A stretch of DNA of 64,000 nucleotides from Andeanibacterium fulvum (GCF_037154085.1 NZ_JBANRM010000003.1:124001-188000), one strand, 5' to 3'. Numbered from the stretch's first letter, positions 36,600-45,764 are shown. The notes: a model not told the origin generated them from the letters alone. Made by a program: numbers and translations.

Positions 36600-37340
36600 T
36601 CAATCCTCGCGATAGAGCGGCGGAAGGTTCCACATCCCCGCGTAATACAGCTCCAGACCAACGTCGTGATCCTCACAAAAGGCCCACTGATCGACCGTAC
36701 GCATAGCAGCCTTGGCATGGGTCCGGATATCCCACCGAAACGGCAAGGCCTGCTGCATTGACGCCTCATCGGGAAAAAGCAGGTTAAACTGGCCTTTGAG
36801 ACCCGGCTCGTTTCCCCAGTAGCTGCCGAAATAGACCTTGGGCGGTCTGGTACGAGGCACAAGCGAGATCACGATCTCGCTGAGGCGAGACTTGAGCATT
36901 TTGCCGAGCTGGTAAAAGGCCCTTTCTTCCCACGAGTGGACGAAAATAAAAGTCGTCTCCGACTGATATCCGGTTGTGAGGCCATACCGGGCGAACACGA
37001 CATTCAACGCGCTTCGGATCGCGCCGGTTAACACCCAACCATCGTCCCAGTTCCCCCTGTCGTCCGAAATGCCGAGCGCGGCAAAATCGCGCGTGCGGCG
37101 CATCATCACCGTCAGAGCAGGGCAAGCGCGATGACCGCCCCCTGGGGCCGCCCGCCCACAGATCGAGTGTTGCGCGGTCTGGAAGCGCCAAGCAACCACG
37201 TCCAGACCGAAACCGGCGAGCATGGCGGAGACTTCGGCATGTGCCGGGGAACCCGGCGCGATGTCCGAATTCAGCCAATAAAGCCGCAAGTCCTCGTCCG
37301 GTGACAGCGGCTCGTGCCGCCAAGCTGGCGGCGGACGCAA
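36600..37340 (-). CDS. Protein of unknown function downstream of def
   Basis: A 246-residue soluble protein with no family I can name. Notable segments are MMRRTRDFAALGISDD, the aromatic-rich VYFGSYWGNEPGLKGQFNLLFPDE, and WAFCEDHDVGLELYYAGMWNLPP. No signal peptide or membrane segment. The start is TTG at 37340, two bases beyond the def stop, so expression probably depends on def translation; no better start exists. GC content looks lower than its neighbours. It could be a recently gained accessory gene. Confidence 0.6.
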   Translation of the reverse strand: MRPPPAWRHEPLSPDEDLRLYWLNSDIAPGSPAHAEVSAMLAGFGLDVVAWRFQTAQHSICGRAAPGGGHRACPALTVMMRRTRDFAALGISDDRGNWDDGWVLTGAIRSALNVVFARYGLTTGYQSETTFIFVHSWEERAFYQLGKMLKSRLSEIVISLVPRTRPPKVYFGSYWGNEPGLKGQFNLLFPDEASMQQALPFRWDIRTHAKAAMRTVDQWAFCEDHDVGLELYYAGMWNLPPLYRED

Positions 37341-37342
37341 AC

Positions 37343-37912
37343 TCAGGCCGCCTTGCGCAGCTTTTCGAGTTTCTTGAGCGCCATCGAGCGCTTCAGGCGG
37401 CTGAGATGATCGATGAACAGGATGCCTTCGAGATGGTCCATCTCATGCTGGATGCAGGTCGCCAGCAGGCCCTCCATCGCTTCCTCATGCACGGTGCCGT
37501 CTACATCCTGATAGCGCACGCGGCAGGTGGCCGGGCGATCCACATCGGCGTAGATTTCCGGCACCGAGAGGCAGCCTTCCTGATAGGTCGAGAATTCGTC
37601 CGCCGGATCGAGGATTTCCGGATTGATGAAGACTCGCGGTTCCTTCTTGGTCGGCTGGTGCGTATGCGCCTCGCCGCCATGATGATGGCACACTTCCGGC
37701 TCGGCATCCGGATCGTCGGGCTGGAGATCGATCACCACCACGCGCAGGGGCACGCCCACCTGGATCGCGGCGAGGCCGATGCCGGGCGCATCGTACATCG
37801 TCTCGAACATGTCGGCGACGAGCGTCTTGAGCTCGTCATCGAAGGTCTCGACACGCGAGGAAATGGTCTTCAGCCGGGGGTCCGGCACTTCAAGGATTTC
37901 ACGGATAGCCAT
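37343..37912 (-). CDS. def: Peptide deformylase
   Basis: Removes the formyl group from nascent proteins. Motif 1 GIGLAAIQVG (44-53), motif 2 EGCLSVP (112-118, metal ligand C114), and motif 3 QHEMDHLEG (ligands H156 and H160, catalytic E157) are intact. At 189 residues it is longer than usual because of an insertion at about residues 65-90 containing CHHHGGEAHTH, rich in metal-binding side chains. It is close to recR, fmt and truA, a common translation-related neighbourhood. Confidence 0.94.
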   Translation of the reverse strand: MAIREILEVPDPRLKTISSRVETFDDELKTLVADMFETMYDAPGIGLAAIQVGVPLRVVVIDLQPDDPDAEPEVCHHHGGEAHTHQPTKKEPRVFINPEILDPADEFSTYQEGCLSVPEIYADVDRPATCRVRYQDVDGTVHEEAMEGLLATCIQHEMDHLEGILFIDHLSRLKRSMALKKLEKLRKAA

Positions 37913-37998
37913 AGGGCGCAGATAATCGCGCCTTTGGCCGGGCGCAAGAAGCGGCGCGCGGCGAATTTTCGATCAGACCGTGCAGAGCGCCACCGCGC

Positions 37999-38595
37999 TC
38001 AGCCAACCGGTCGCCTTGCGCGCAGCGCCTGGGCGAGCGTTCCCTCGTCCAGATAATCCAGTTCCCCGCCCACCGGCAGGCCATGAGCAAGCTGGGTGAT
38101 GCGCACCGGGAAACCTTCAAGCCGCTCCGCGATGTAATGGGCGGTGGTCTGGCCTTCCAGCGTGGCGTTCATGGCCAGCACCACCTCGTCGATCCCGCCT
38201 GCCTCGACCCGCGCAATCAGCTTGCCGATGGTCAGGTCCTCCGGCCGCACGCCGTCCAGCGCGGAAAGCCGCCCGCCCAGCACGTGATATTTGCCGGTGA
38301 ACAGCCGCGCCCGGTCAAGCGCCCACAGGTCAGCCACATCCTCCACCACGCAGAGTTGGCGCGCATCGCGGCGCGGATCGGCGCAGATGCCGCAAGGGTT
38401 CTGCGTGTCGACATTGCCGCAGGTGTCGCATTCCACCAGTGTCTCGCGCACGGCACCCAGTGCCTCAAGCAGTTGCACCAGTGCAGTTTCGCGCCGTTTG
38501 ACCAGCCACAGCACGGCCCGCCGCGCGGAACGCGGGCCAAGCCCCGGCAGGCGTGCCAGGGCAGCGCTGAGTGCCTCGATCTCTTGCGATGCCAT
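37999..38595 (-). CDS. recR: Recombination protein RecR
   Basis: RecFOR-pathway loader for RecA at gaps. The 198-residue protein has the N-terminal helix-hairpin-helix (LPGLGPRSARR), a four-cysteine zinc finger (C-x2-C...NPCGIC), and a Toprim domain (VVEDVADLWAL...). The start at 38595 matches E. coli length; the frame extends 14 codons further without conserved residues. It diverges from fmt by 53 bases. Confidence 0.93.
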   Translation of the reverse strand: MASQEIEALSAALARLPGLGPRSARRAVLWLVKRRETALVQLLEALGAVRETLVECDTCGNVDTQNPCGICADPRRDARQLCVVEDVADLWALDRARLFTGKYHVLGGRLSALDGVRPEDLTIGKLIARVEAGGIDEVVLAMNATLEGQTTAHYIAERLEGFPVRITQLAHGLPVGGELDYLDEGTLAQALRARRPVG

Positions 38596-38648
38596 GGCCC
38601 CGGAGATAGGGCTTGCCGCTCTCGATAGGAAGGCCACGAACGCCCGCT

Positions 38649-39581
38649 ATGCGCATCATTTTCATGGGAACGCCGGACTTTGCCGTCCCTGCCCTCCAGG
38701 CGCTGCATGACGCAGGGCACCAGATCGTTGCCGCCTATACCCAGCCTCCGCGCCCCGGCGGAAGGCGCGGCAAGGAACTGACGCCCACGCCGGTCCACAA
38801 GGCCGCCGAAGCGCTGGGCATTGAAGTGCGCCATCCCGTGACGCTGAAAGACGCGCAAGCGCAGGCGGACTTTGCCGCGCTGGACGCCGATGTGGCGGTG
38901 GTGGCCGCCTATGGCCTGATCCTGCCGCAAGCGGTGCTGGACATGCCGAAGCATGGCTGCCTCAACATCCATGCCTCGCTCCTCCCGCGCTGGCGCGGAG
39001 CCGCGCCGGTGCAGCGAGCGATCCTCGCCGGGGATGAGGAAACCGGCGTCACGATCATGCAGATGGCTGCCGGGCTGGATACCGGGGCGATGCTGGCGAA
39101 GGTCGCTACGCCGGTCGATCGCAAGACCACGGGCGAACTGACTTCCGAACTCGCGACGAGCGGCGCGCGGTTGATGGTGGACGTGCTGGCCAATCTATCC
39201 GCCTTCCCGCCCGAGGAGCAGGACGATGCCCTCGCCACCTACGCCGCCAAGATCGACAAGGCCGAGGCGCGGATCGATTTTGCGCAGGGTGCCTTGCAGG
39301 TGGACCGGCAGGTTCGCGCCTTCGCCCCGGCGCCGGGTGCGTGGTTCGAGGTGAATGGGGAGCGGGTGAAGGTGCTGCGCGCCGACATTCAATCCCGTCA
39401 GGAAGACCTATCGGTCTCTTTTCCGACCGAGCCGGGCCTTGTTCTGGACGACCAGCTGGCCATTGGCTGCGGTGATGGCGCCATTCGCCCCATCACCGTC
39501 CAGCGCGCGGGCAAGCCTGTGATGGACTTTACAGATCTGCTGCGCGGCTTCCCTATCCCGGCCGGGACGAGACTGGCATGA
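38649..39581 (+). CDS. fmt: Methionyl-tRNA formyltransferase
   Basis: Formylates initiator Met-tRNA with 10-formyl-THF. The 310-residue sequence opens MRIIFMGTPDFAVPAL and contains HASLLPRWRGAAPVQRAI and the catalytic asparagine-histidine region NIHAS. The C-terminal OB-like domain is present. Start at 38649 fits the family exactly. With def it forms the formyl cycle; the def gene is 700 bases away on the other strand. Confidence 0.95.
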   Translation: MRIIFMGTPDFAVPALQALHDAGHQIVAAYTQPPRPGGRRGKELTPTPVHKAAEALGIEVRHPVTLKDAQAQADFAALDADVAVVAAYGLILPQAVLDMPKHGCLNIHASLLPRWRGAAPVQRAILAGDEETGVTIMQMAAGLDTGAMLAKVATPVDRKTTGELTSELATSGARLMVDVLANLSAFPPEEQDDALATYAAKIDKAEARIDFAQGALQVDRQVRAFAPAPGAWFEVNGERVKVLRADIQSRQEDLSVSFPTEPGLVLDDQLAIGCGDGAIRPITVQRAGKPVMDFTDLLRGFPIPAGTRLA

Positions 39582-39592
39582 GCACAGTGTAT

Positions 39593-39692
39593 GGCCTTCG
39601 ACAGGCTCAGGCTGAGCGGATGTTGGCACGTGGCAGACATGCGTCTGAACCTGTTTCCCCAAGCGCGCTCAGCCTGAGCCTGTCGAAGGCCA
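39593..39692. repeat. Inverted repeat pair, family R1
   Basis: Arms 39593-39622 and 39667-39692 are inverted copies with the core GCCTTCGACAGGCTCAGGC. They fill the gap between fmt and truA and could fold into a long stem in a shared mRNA. Confidence 0.85.
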
Positions 39693-39711
39693 CTGGCCAA
39701 GGCCAGCCCGG

Positions 39712-40461
39712 ATGACCCGCTACGCTCTCACCATCGAATTCGACGGGACGCCCTTCATGGGCCTGCAGCGGCAGGCGCATGGGCCCAGCGTTCAGCAGAC
39801 GGTGGAAGAGGCGGTGCATGCCGTGACGGGAGAGACGGCCATCCTCCATTCCTCCGGCCGCACCGACGCAGGCGTGCACGCGCTCGCCATGCGCAGCCAT
39901 GTGGACATAGAGAAACCCTTCACGCCCTTCCGCCTGATGGAAGCGCTCAACGCGCGGATGCGCCCTGCCCCGGTGGCCGTGATCGGCTGCGAAGTGGTGC
40001 CGGATGACTGGCATGCCCGCTTTTCCTGCATCGGCCGCTCCTACCTCTACCGCATCGTCAATCGCCGCGCGCCGCTGACGCTGGAGAAGAACCGCGCCTG
40101 GCATGTCAGTCGCCCGCTGGATGCCGAAGCAATGCACCGCGCCGCGCAGCATCTGGTCGGCAGGCATGATTTCACCACGTTCCGCTCGGTCCATTGCCAG
40201 GCGAAAGACCCGGTGAAGACACTCGACCGGCTGGCCGTGCGCCGCGAGGGCGATCTGGTGCTGATCGAGGCGGCCGCGCGCAGTTTCCTGCATCATCAGG
40301 TCCGTTCGATGGTAGGCACGCTGGCGCTGGTAGGCCTGGGCCAGTGGAGCGAGGATCAGGTGGCCGAAGCCCTGGCCGCGCGGGAGCGCAAGGCGCTGGG
40401 CCTCAATGCCCCGCCGGACGGCCTCTATTTCGTGCGCGCCTTCTATCCCGGCGAGGACTGA
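39712..40461 (+). CDS. truA: tRNA pseudouridine synthase A
   Basis: Converts uridines 38-40 of tRNA anticodon stems to pseudouridine. The catalytic loop GRTDAGVHA with its aspartate is present (residues ~49-57), as is the C-terminal block ARSFLHHQVRSMVG. 249 residues is normal. It follows fmt and is convergent with the PBP gene, with only nine bases between the stops. Confidence 0.95.
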   Translation: MTRYALTIEFDGTPFMGLQRQAHGPSVQQTVEEAVHAVTGETAILHSSGRTDAGVHALAMRSHVDIEKPFTPFRLMEALNARMRPAPVAVIGCEVVPDDWHARFSCIGRSYLYRIVNRRAPLTLEKNRAWHVSRPLDAEAMHRAAQHLVGRHDFTTFRSVHCQAKDPVKTLDRLAVRREGDLVLIEAAARSFLHHQVRSMVGTLALVGLGQWSEDQVAEALAARERKALGLNAPPDGLYFVRAFYPGED

Positions 40462-40470
40462 GCCTGCCCG

Positions 40471-42648
40471 CTAGGGCGATGGCGAGGGTGACGGCGAACT
40501 TCTTGGCGGGCTGCTGCCCGGCGTCACTGTCAGTCCGTTATTGTTGAGCCGCACATCCACCGGTGTGCCGCCCACTTGCGTGGAAAGCACAGCCTCGCCC
40601 TGCTGCACCCGCAAATTCGTGCCATCCGTGCCGATGGGAATATCGGCGGCATCCGGCACGTCGAGCGGCTGGATCGGGCCGGACGGATCGGGCTGCGGCG
40701 TCGCCTTGCGCTTTGCAGGCACCACCTTCGGGCCGAGCGCCTGGCTCATGAAGTCCTTCCAGATGCGCGCAGGCAGCCCGCCGCCATGAATACCGGCGAG
40801 CGGGGTGTTGTCGTCATTGCCGACCCACACGCCCACCACCAGATCGCCGGCATAGCCCACGAACAGCGCGTCGCGATTGTCCTGGCTGGTGCCGGTCTTG
40901 CCAAAATTGGCCACGTTCAGCATGGCCGCACGGCCGGTGCCGCGATTGACCGCAGCGCGCAGCATCTCCTCGATCCCCTCATGCTCGCGCGAGGAAAGGC
41001 TTTGCTGCGAATTCCACAGCCAGTCGAACCAGCCGGGCTCTTCAGCCTTCACCGCACGCGGCTTTACCGGAAAGGCATTACCCGCCACGCCGGCATAGGC
41101 GGAGGTCAGTTCCAGCAAGGTCATGCTGGAGGTCCCCAGCGCCAGACTGGGATCACCCTCTGCCAGCGGCGAGGTGACGCCGAAATCGCGTGCCGTCTCG
41201 ATCACTTTCTCGCCGCCCACTTGCCCGAACAGACGCACGGCGGCGACATTGCTGGAACGCGCGAAGGCGTCTTTCAGCGTGATGCTGTCCGAATAGTTCC
41301 CGCTGGCATTGGCCGGGCGATAAGAACCGGTCTCGAAGGCCGAATTGTCGATCGTATCGTCAGGCGACATGCCATCGCGCAAGGCGGCGAGATAGACGAA
41401 CAGCTTGAAAGTTGAACCCGGCTGGCGCCGCGCCTGAGTGGCGCGGTTGAAGGGGGAATCCTCGTAATCCTTGCCCCCGATCATGGCGACCACTTCGCCA
41501 TTGGGCCGCATCGCCACCAGCGCCACCTGCGCCTTGCCCAGCCCCGCCCGGCTCACGGCACGGCGCGCGGCAGCCTGCAGCCGGGAATCGAGCGTGGTGG
41601 TGATCGTCTGCCCACCATAGCCAGCCTCGGTGAGCTTGCGCGCCTCGGGCAGCGCCCAGTCGGCGAAATAGGTGCCGGTCGGCAGATCATCGCCCCCGTC
41701 GCGCACATCGAGGCGCGGGGAACGCATGGCCTTGGCCTCTGCCTGCGTGAGATACCCTGCCTCCACCATGGTCTGGAGGACCACGCGCATGCGTTCTTCG
41801 GCGAGCTTGTAGTTCTTGGTCGGCGCATAGCGCGAGGGCGCCTGCAGCAGCCCGGCCAGCATGGCGGCCTGTTCGGGCTTCAGCTTTTCCGGCTGGCGGT
41901 GGAAATAGTGCAACGAGGCTGCGCGCAACCCGTACACATTGTCGCCAAAATAGGCGTTGGAGAGATAGCGCTCCAGGATTTCGTCCTTGGTCAGCCACGC
42001 CTCCAGCCAGAAGGCGATCAGGGCCTCGCGCGCCTTGCGGGTCAGGTTCTGCTCGGGCGTCAGGAACGTGAACTTGGCGAGCTGCTGAGTGATCGTGCTG
42101 CCGCCCTGCGTGCGGCCGGTGGTCAGATTGCCCCACGCCGCGCGAGCGATACCGCGCGGATCGACGCCCCAATGATTGTAGAAACGCCGATCCTCAATGG
42201 CGATGAAGGCCTGCGGCACGTGAGGCGGCAGGTCCGCCACCTTGACCGGCTTGTCCACCACCGCGCCATTGCGGGCAATGGGGGTGCCATCCGCCGCCAG
42301 CAGGGTGAGTTCGGGTGGCGCGATGGGCTGGAGCGACTTGGACAAAGGCGCCGTCACCATCAGCCAGCCGATCGTCAGCAGGAACAGGATGAAGAAGGCC
42401 GCGATGCCGCGCCTGATCCACCACCAGCGCGTGCGGGGCGCCTTTTGGAGAACGGCCCCGCCTTCGAGCGGCACCCCGCCCACGCCCAGCGCGCCGGGTG
42501 CGAAATCGTCGTCATCCCCATCCAGCCCGTAGAGCGGGGAATGCGGCATGTCCTCGTAATAGATATGCTGCACCGGACGCGGCTCGCGCGACCAGGGCCA
42601 GCGCCACCAGCGCCGCTTCACGCCCGGCTTACGGGAAAGCAGTTCCAT
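40471..42648 (-). CDS. Class A penicillin-binding protein (PBP1 type)
   Basis: Bifunctional peptidoglycan glycosyltransferase/transpeptidase of 725 residues. A cytoplasmic, Trp- and Arg-rich tail (1-75) precedes one membrane helix (about 80-100). The glycosyltransferase glutamate is E152 (AIEDRRFYNHWG), with GGSTITQQLAK following. The transpeptidase has nucleophile S412 and K415 (GSTFK), an SSN motif and KTGT. A Pro/Ser-rich tail ends the protein. It may be PBP1A or 1B; the acidic cytoplasmic stretch DGDDDDF is unusual. Confidence 0.92.
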   Translation of the reverse strand: MELLSRKPGVKRRWWRWPWSREPRPVQHIYYEDMPHSPLYGLDGDDDDFAPGALGVGGVPLEGGAVLQKAPRTRWWWIRRGIAAFFILFLLTIGWLMVTAPLSKSLQPIAPPELTLLAADGTPIARNGAVVDKPVKVADLPPHVPQAFIAIEDRRFYNHWGVDPRGIARAAWGNLTTGRTQGGSTITQQLAKFTFLTPEQNLTRKAREALIAFWLEAWLTKDEILERYLSNAYFGDNVYGLRAASLHYFHRQPEKLKPEQAAMLAGLLQAPSRYAPTKNYKLAEERMRVVLQTMVEAGYLTQAEAKAMRSPRLDVRDGGDDLPTGTYFADWALPEARKLTEAGYGGQTITTTLDSRLQAAARRAVSRAGLGKAQVALVAMRPNGEVVAMIGGKDYEDSPFNRATQARRQPGSTFKLFVYLAALRDGMSPDDTIDNSAFETGSYRPANASGNYSDSITLKDAFARSSNVAAVRLFGQVGGEKVIETARDFGVTSPLAEGDPSLALGTSSMTLLELTSAYAGVAGNAFPVKPRAVKAEEPGWFDWLWNSQQSLSSREHEGIEEMLRAAVNRGTGRAAMLNVANFGKTGTSQDNRDALFVGYAGDLVVGVWVGNDDNTPLAGIHGGGLPARIWKDFMSQALGPKVVPAKRKATPQPDPSGPIQPLDVPDAADIPIGTDGTNLRVQQGEAVLSTQVGGTPVDVRLNNNGLTVTPGSSPPRSSPSPSPSP

Positions 42649-42729
42649 CGGGCTGCTGTATTAACGAAACAACACAGCCTTGGCGAGCGGATTTGCACGA
42701 ATGCCCTCAGCCGGCTGCGGCGGGCAGGC

Positions 42730-43722
42730 TTACGCCTTGCCCACCACGCTTTCCGGCAGATCGACGCCAAAGACGCGCTGGTAATATTCTGCCACCAGCA
42801 TCCGTTCCGCCTCGTCGCACTTGTTGAGGAAGCTCAGGCGGAAGGCGAAGCCGACATCGTTGAAGATCGCGGCATTCTGCGCCCAGGTGATGACGGTGCG
42901 CGGGCTCATCACGGTGGAGATGTCGCCATTGATGAAGCCCTGGCGGGTCAGCCCGGCCACGCGGATCATCCTGGCGATCACGTCCTTGTCCATGTCCGGG
43001 TTCTTGGCCGAGACGATGTCCAGCTCTGTGCCTTCCGGCAGGTAGTTCAGCGCCACCACGATGTTCCAGCGGTCCATCTGGCCTTGGTTGATCGCCTGCG
43101 TGCCGTGATAGAGGCCGCTCGTATCGCCAAGGCCCACGGTGTTGGCCGTAGCAAACAGGCGGAAATAGGGGTTCGGGCGGATCACGCGGTTCTGGTCAAG
43201 CAGCGTCAGCTTGCCTTCGGTTTCCAGCACGCGCTGGATCACGAACATTACGTCGGGCCGGCCGGCGTCATATTCGTCGAACACCAGCGCCACGGGGTGC
43301 TGAAGTGCCCAGGGCAGCAGACCTTCGCGAAATTCGGTAACCTGCAATCCATCGCGCAGCACGATCGCGTCACGCCCGATCAGGTCGATACGGCTGATAT
43401 GCGCGTCAAGGTTGATGCGGATGCACGGCCAGTTGAGGCGAGCCGCAACCTGTTCGATGTGAGTCGACTTGCCGGTGCCGTGATAGCCCTGCACCATCAC
43501 GCGGCGGTTATAGGCAAAGCCCGCCAGGATCGCGAGAGTGGTATCCGGATCGAACACATAGGTGTCGTCACGATCGGGCACGCGCTCATCCGCCTCGCTG
43601 AAGGCGGGGCAGGTCATGTCCGTATCGATCCCGAAGACTTCGCGCACGCTGATGACCGTATCGGGTTCGGCGAGGCGGGTGGTTCCGGTGGGCTCTGAGT
43701 GCTTGTTCGTCATCTCGTTCAT
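42730..43722 (-). CDS. cobS: CobS-type AAA+ ATPase (cobaltochelatase subunit family)
   Basis: MoxR-like AAA+ ATPase of 330 residues, the family that drives cobalt insertion in aerobic cobalamin synthesis with CobT and CobN. Walker A GYHGTGKST is at 79-87 and Walker B VALVFDEYD later. The start at 43722 was chosen over a frame extension to 43809; ATGs at 43722 and 43713 are equally plausible. cobT, its usual neighbour, is not on either side: PBP1 lies downstream and a GST gene upstream. Whether it acts in cobalamin synthesis here is uncertain. Confidence 0.85.
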   Translation of the reverse strand: MNEMTNKHSEPTGTTRLAEPDTVISVREVFGIDTDMTCPAFSEADERVPDRDDTYVFDPDTTLAILAGFAYNRRVMVQGYHGTGKSTHIEQVAARLNWPCIRINLDAHISRIDLIGRDAIVLRDGLQVTEFREGLLPWALQHPVALVFDEYDAGRPDVMFVIQRVLETEGKLTLLDQNRVIRPNPYFRLFATANTVGLGDTSGLYHGTQAINQGQMDRWNIVVALNYLPEGTELDIVSAKNPDMDKDVIARMIRVAGLTRQGFINGDISTVMSPRTVITWAQNAAIFNDVGFAFRLSFLNKCDEAERMLVAEYYQRVFGVDLPESVVGKA

Positions 43723-43811
43723 CGCGCCGGATCGACTAGACGGGCGCGCGCGCCGCTGCAACAAGCAATCCCCGCAAATGGCCAGATTCGGCCTTACGGG
43801 AGAGTGCATTC

Positions 43812-44453
43812 ATGAAGATTTTCGGATTTCCCCTCTCGCCCTTCGTCCGCAAGGTGCTGGTGGCCACCAAGGAAAAGGGAATCGACGCGGAACTGATCCC
43901 GTCCAATCCCAACCAGCCCGATGAGGCGTTCCTGCAGGCCAGCCCCTTCCGCAAGATTCCCGCGATTCAGGACGGCGATTTCCGCCTGGCCGATTCGACC
44001 GCGATCGTCGCCTATCTGGACGCCAAATATCCCGACGCTCCGCTGCTCCCCGCCGAGCCGCAGACGCGCGGCAAGGCCGTGTGGTTCGACGAAGTGGCCG
44101 ATACGATCCTGATCCCGGCGGGCGCGCCCATCGTGGTCAACCGGTTCCTCTATCCCAAGATCTTCGGCAAGGAAGGCGACGAGGCCGCAGCCGTGGCAGC
44201 GGAAGAAGCGATCCTGAAGCCGCTCGACTATCTGGAAGGCGTGCTGGGTAATGGCGGCTGGCTGGCCGGCGAATTTTCCGTGGGCGACATTGCAGTCGCA
44301 TCTTCGGTCAAGACGCTGGGCTACACCGGCTGGCACCTCGACAATTCGCGCCATCCCGCGCTGGTCGACTGGTATGACCGCGTGAGCGCCCGCCACGCCT
44401 GGCAGGCTGCGGCCGAGCAGGAAGCAGCGGTATTCGCCTCGCTGGGCGGCTGA
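43812..44453 (+). CDS. Glutathione S-transferase (first of four)
   Basis: A 213-residue GST. The thioredoxin-fold N domain starts MKIFGFPLSPFVRKV, with Ser at the usual glutathione-activating position in the SPF turn, and the cis-Pro loop KIPAIQDGDFRLADSTAI. The helical C domain has WLAGEFSVGDIAVAS. It conjugates or reduces electrophiles with glutathione; the substrate is unknown. It opens the 43.8-50.3 kb detoxification block and is separated from it by an R2 palindrome and the hxlR gene. Confidence 0.88.
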   Translation: MKIFGFPLSPFVRKVLVATKEKGIDAELIPSNPNQPDEAFLQASPFRKIPAIQDGDFRLADSTAIVAYLDAKYPDAPLLPAEPQTRGKAVWFDEVADTILIPAGAPIVVNRFLYPKIFGKEGDEAAAVAAEEAILKPLDYLEGVLGNGGWLAGEFSVGDIAVASSVKTLGYTGWHLDNSRHPALVDWYDRVSARHAWQAAAEQEAAVFASLGG

Positions 44454-44467
44454 TCCGCTTTATCCTT

Positions 44468-44553
44468 CGTCATTGCGAGCGAAGCGACACAATCCAGGGC
44501 CTTGCGCGCAACGCTCTGGATTGCGTCGCCACCTTCGGCACCTCGCAATGACG
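44468..44553. repeat. Palindromic repeat, family R2
   Basis: CGTCATTGCGAGCGAAGCGA and CTCGCAATGACG bracket an 86-base palindrome whose inner arms read CAATCC and GGATTG. It separates the convergent GST and hxlR genes. Confidence 0.85.
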
Positions 44554-44573
44554 AATGGCCGAGTGAGAACGAT

Positions 44574-45281
44574 CTACTGAGCGGGCGCCCCGATTTTCGG
44601 CGGCAGGGAGAACAACGCGACATAGCGTTTAGCCAGTTCCCTATCGCCTTCCACGACCAGCCCGGCTTCCGCCTCAAGCACTTCCATCGGTATTTTCGGA
44701 TAAAGCAGCGCGGCCACCGCCATGGCATCCGGCGCGCGTAAAATCGCCTGTGCAGCGGAAGGGTCGGCACGGCGGATCGGCAATTGGCCGTCCTTCAATT
44801 CGGCGAGGAAAGTCTCCCCCGCTACATCGAAGCCGACTACGGCGTCGAACGCCTTCGCCCCTTCCCTGTCCAGCATCGTCCGCATCGAGATCATCAGCGA
44901 CACGGCGGAAAGCGGCAGCATGGGATCGTGCAGCACCGATCGCGCAGCCCAGCGGCCCAGTTCCTGGATCGCGGGCTCGATCGTGTAACCCCATTCGGTC
45001 AGTTCGTAGATCTGGGCCGAAGCCGGTGGCGGCAGCTGGCGCTTTTCCAGCACCCCCGCCATCTCCAGCCCGGCCAGCCGCTCCGTCAGTACCTTGGCGC
45101 TGATACCGGGCAGAACCCGGCGCAAATCCGAAAAGCGTCGCCCGCCCAGCAGCAATTCCCGCACGATCAGCAGCGACCAGCGTTCACCCACCACTTCCAT
45201 GGCGAAAGCAGTGCCGCACGCATCGCCATACCACCTGCCGTGGCCCTCGTGCGACGAATTGGTTTCCTTTAGTGACTTCAT
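44574..45281 (-). CDS. HxlR family transcriptional regulator with extra C-terminal domain
   Basis: A 235-residue regulator. The winged-helix HxlR domain covers ~15-115 with the family pattern C-x2-AF-x5-ERWSLLIVRELLLGGRRFSDL and GISAKVLTERL; the conserved N-terminal cysteine, the redox or electrophile sensor in some relatives, is present. The remaining ~110 residues resemble an SCP2-like ligand-binding domain. The start at 45281 overlaps nothing and lies beside a palindromic operator. It diverges from the VOC gene, so it probably controls that operon and itself. Confidence 0.87.
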   Translation of the reverse strand: MKSLKETNSSHEGHGRWYGDACGTAFAMEVVGERWSLLIVRELLLGGRRFSDLRRVLPGISAKVLTERLAGLEMAGVLEKRQLPPPASAQIYELTEWGYTIEPAIQELGRWAARSVLHDPMLPLSAVSLMISMRTMLDREGAKAFDAVVGFDVAGETFLAELKDGQLPIRRADPSAAQAILRAPDAMAVAALLYPKIPMEVLEAEAGLVVEGDRELAKRYVALFSLPPKIGAPAQ

Positions 45282-45298
45282 AGTTGCTTTTAGTAACT
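45282..45298. promoter_or_regulatory. Probable HxlR operator
   Basis: AGTTGCT-TTT-AGTAACT is a 17-base palindrome with one mismatch, immediately upstream of the hxlR start and 53 bases before the divergent VOC gene. A related half-site, TTTAGTGACT, lies inside the first codons of hxlR at about 45269-45278, so two half-site pairs may be bound. Confidence 0.55.
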
Positions 45299-45350
45299 CA
45301 TCAGGTGATGCTTGCGCAACAATGATTCGCCAAAGGGGAGAAGTGCAGTC

Positions 45351-45764
45351 ATGAGCAAGATGATTTTCGTGAACCTGCCGGTGACGGACCTGCAAAGGTC
45401 GATGGCGTTCTATGAAGCGCTGGGCTTTGCCAACAACCCGCAGTTCACTGATGAGAACGCCGCCTGCATGGTCTGGTCCGAGGCGATCTTCGTCATGCTC
45501 CTCAGCCATGGCCACTGGCGCAAGTTCACTCAGCGCCCCTTCCCCGCCGCAGGCGCAAGCGAAGTGATGCTGGCCGTCAATCTCGACAGCACGGACGAAG
45601 TGAACCGCCTGGTTGACCTCTCCGGCGCGCAGGGCGGCACGGCCGACGTCAATCCGAAACAGGACCATGGCTTCATGGTCTCCCGCAGTTTTGCCGACCC
45701 TGACGGCCATGTGTGGGAGGCCTTCTGGATGGATCCGGCGGCGATGGGCGGCGGCGAGAGCTGA
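45351..45764 (+). CDS. VOC family protein (glyoxalase/lactoylglutathione lyase-like)
   Basis: A single-domain vicinal oxygen chelate protein of 137 residues (IFVNLPVTDLQRSMAFYEALGF...DPDGHVWEAFWMD). The family includes glyoxalase I and antibiotic-resistance proteins; the C-terminal HVWE carries the usual metal-ligand glutamate. GGGGAG precedes the ATG. It is the first gene divergent from hxlR, likely the head of the operon. Confidence 0.85.
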   Translation: MSKMIFVNLPVTDLQRSMAFYEALGFANNPQFTDENAACMVWSEAIFVMLLSHGHWRKFTQRPFPAAGASEVMLAVNLDSTDEVNRLVDLSGAQGGTADVNPKQDHGFMVSRSFADPDGHVWEAFWMDPAAMGGGES

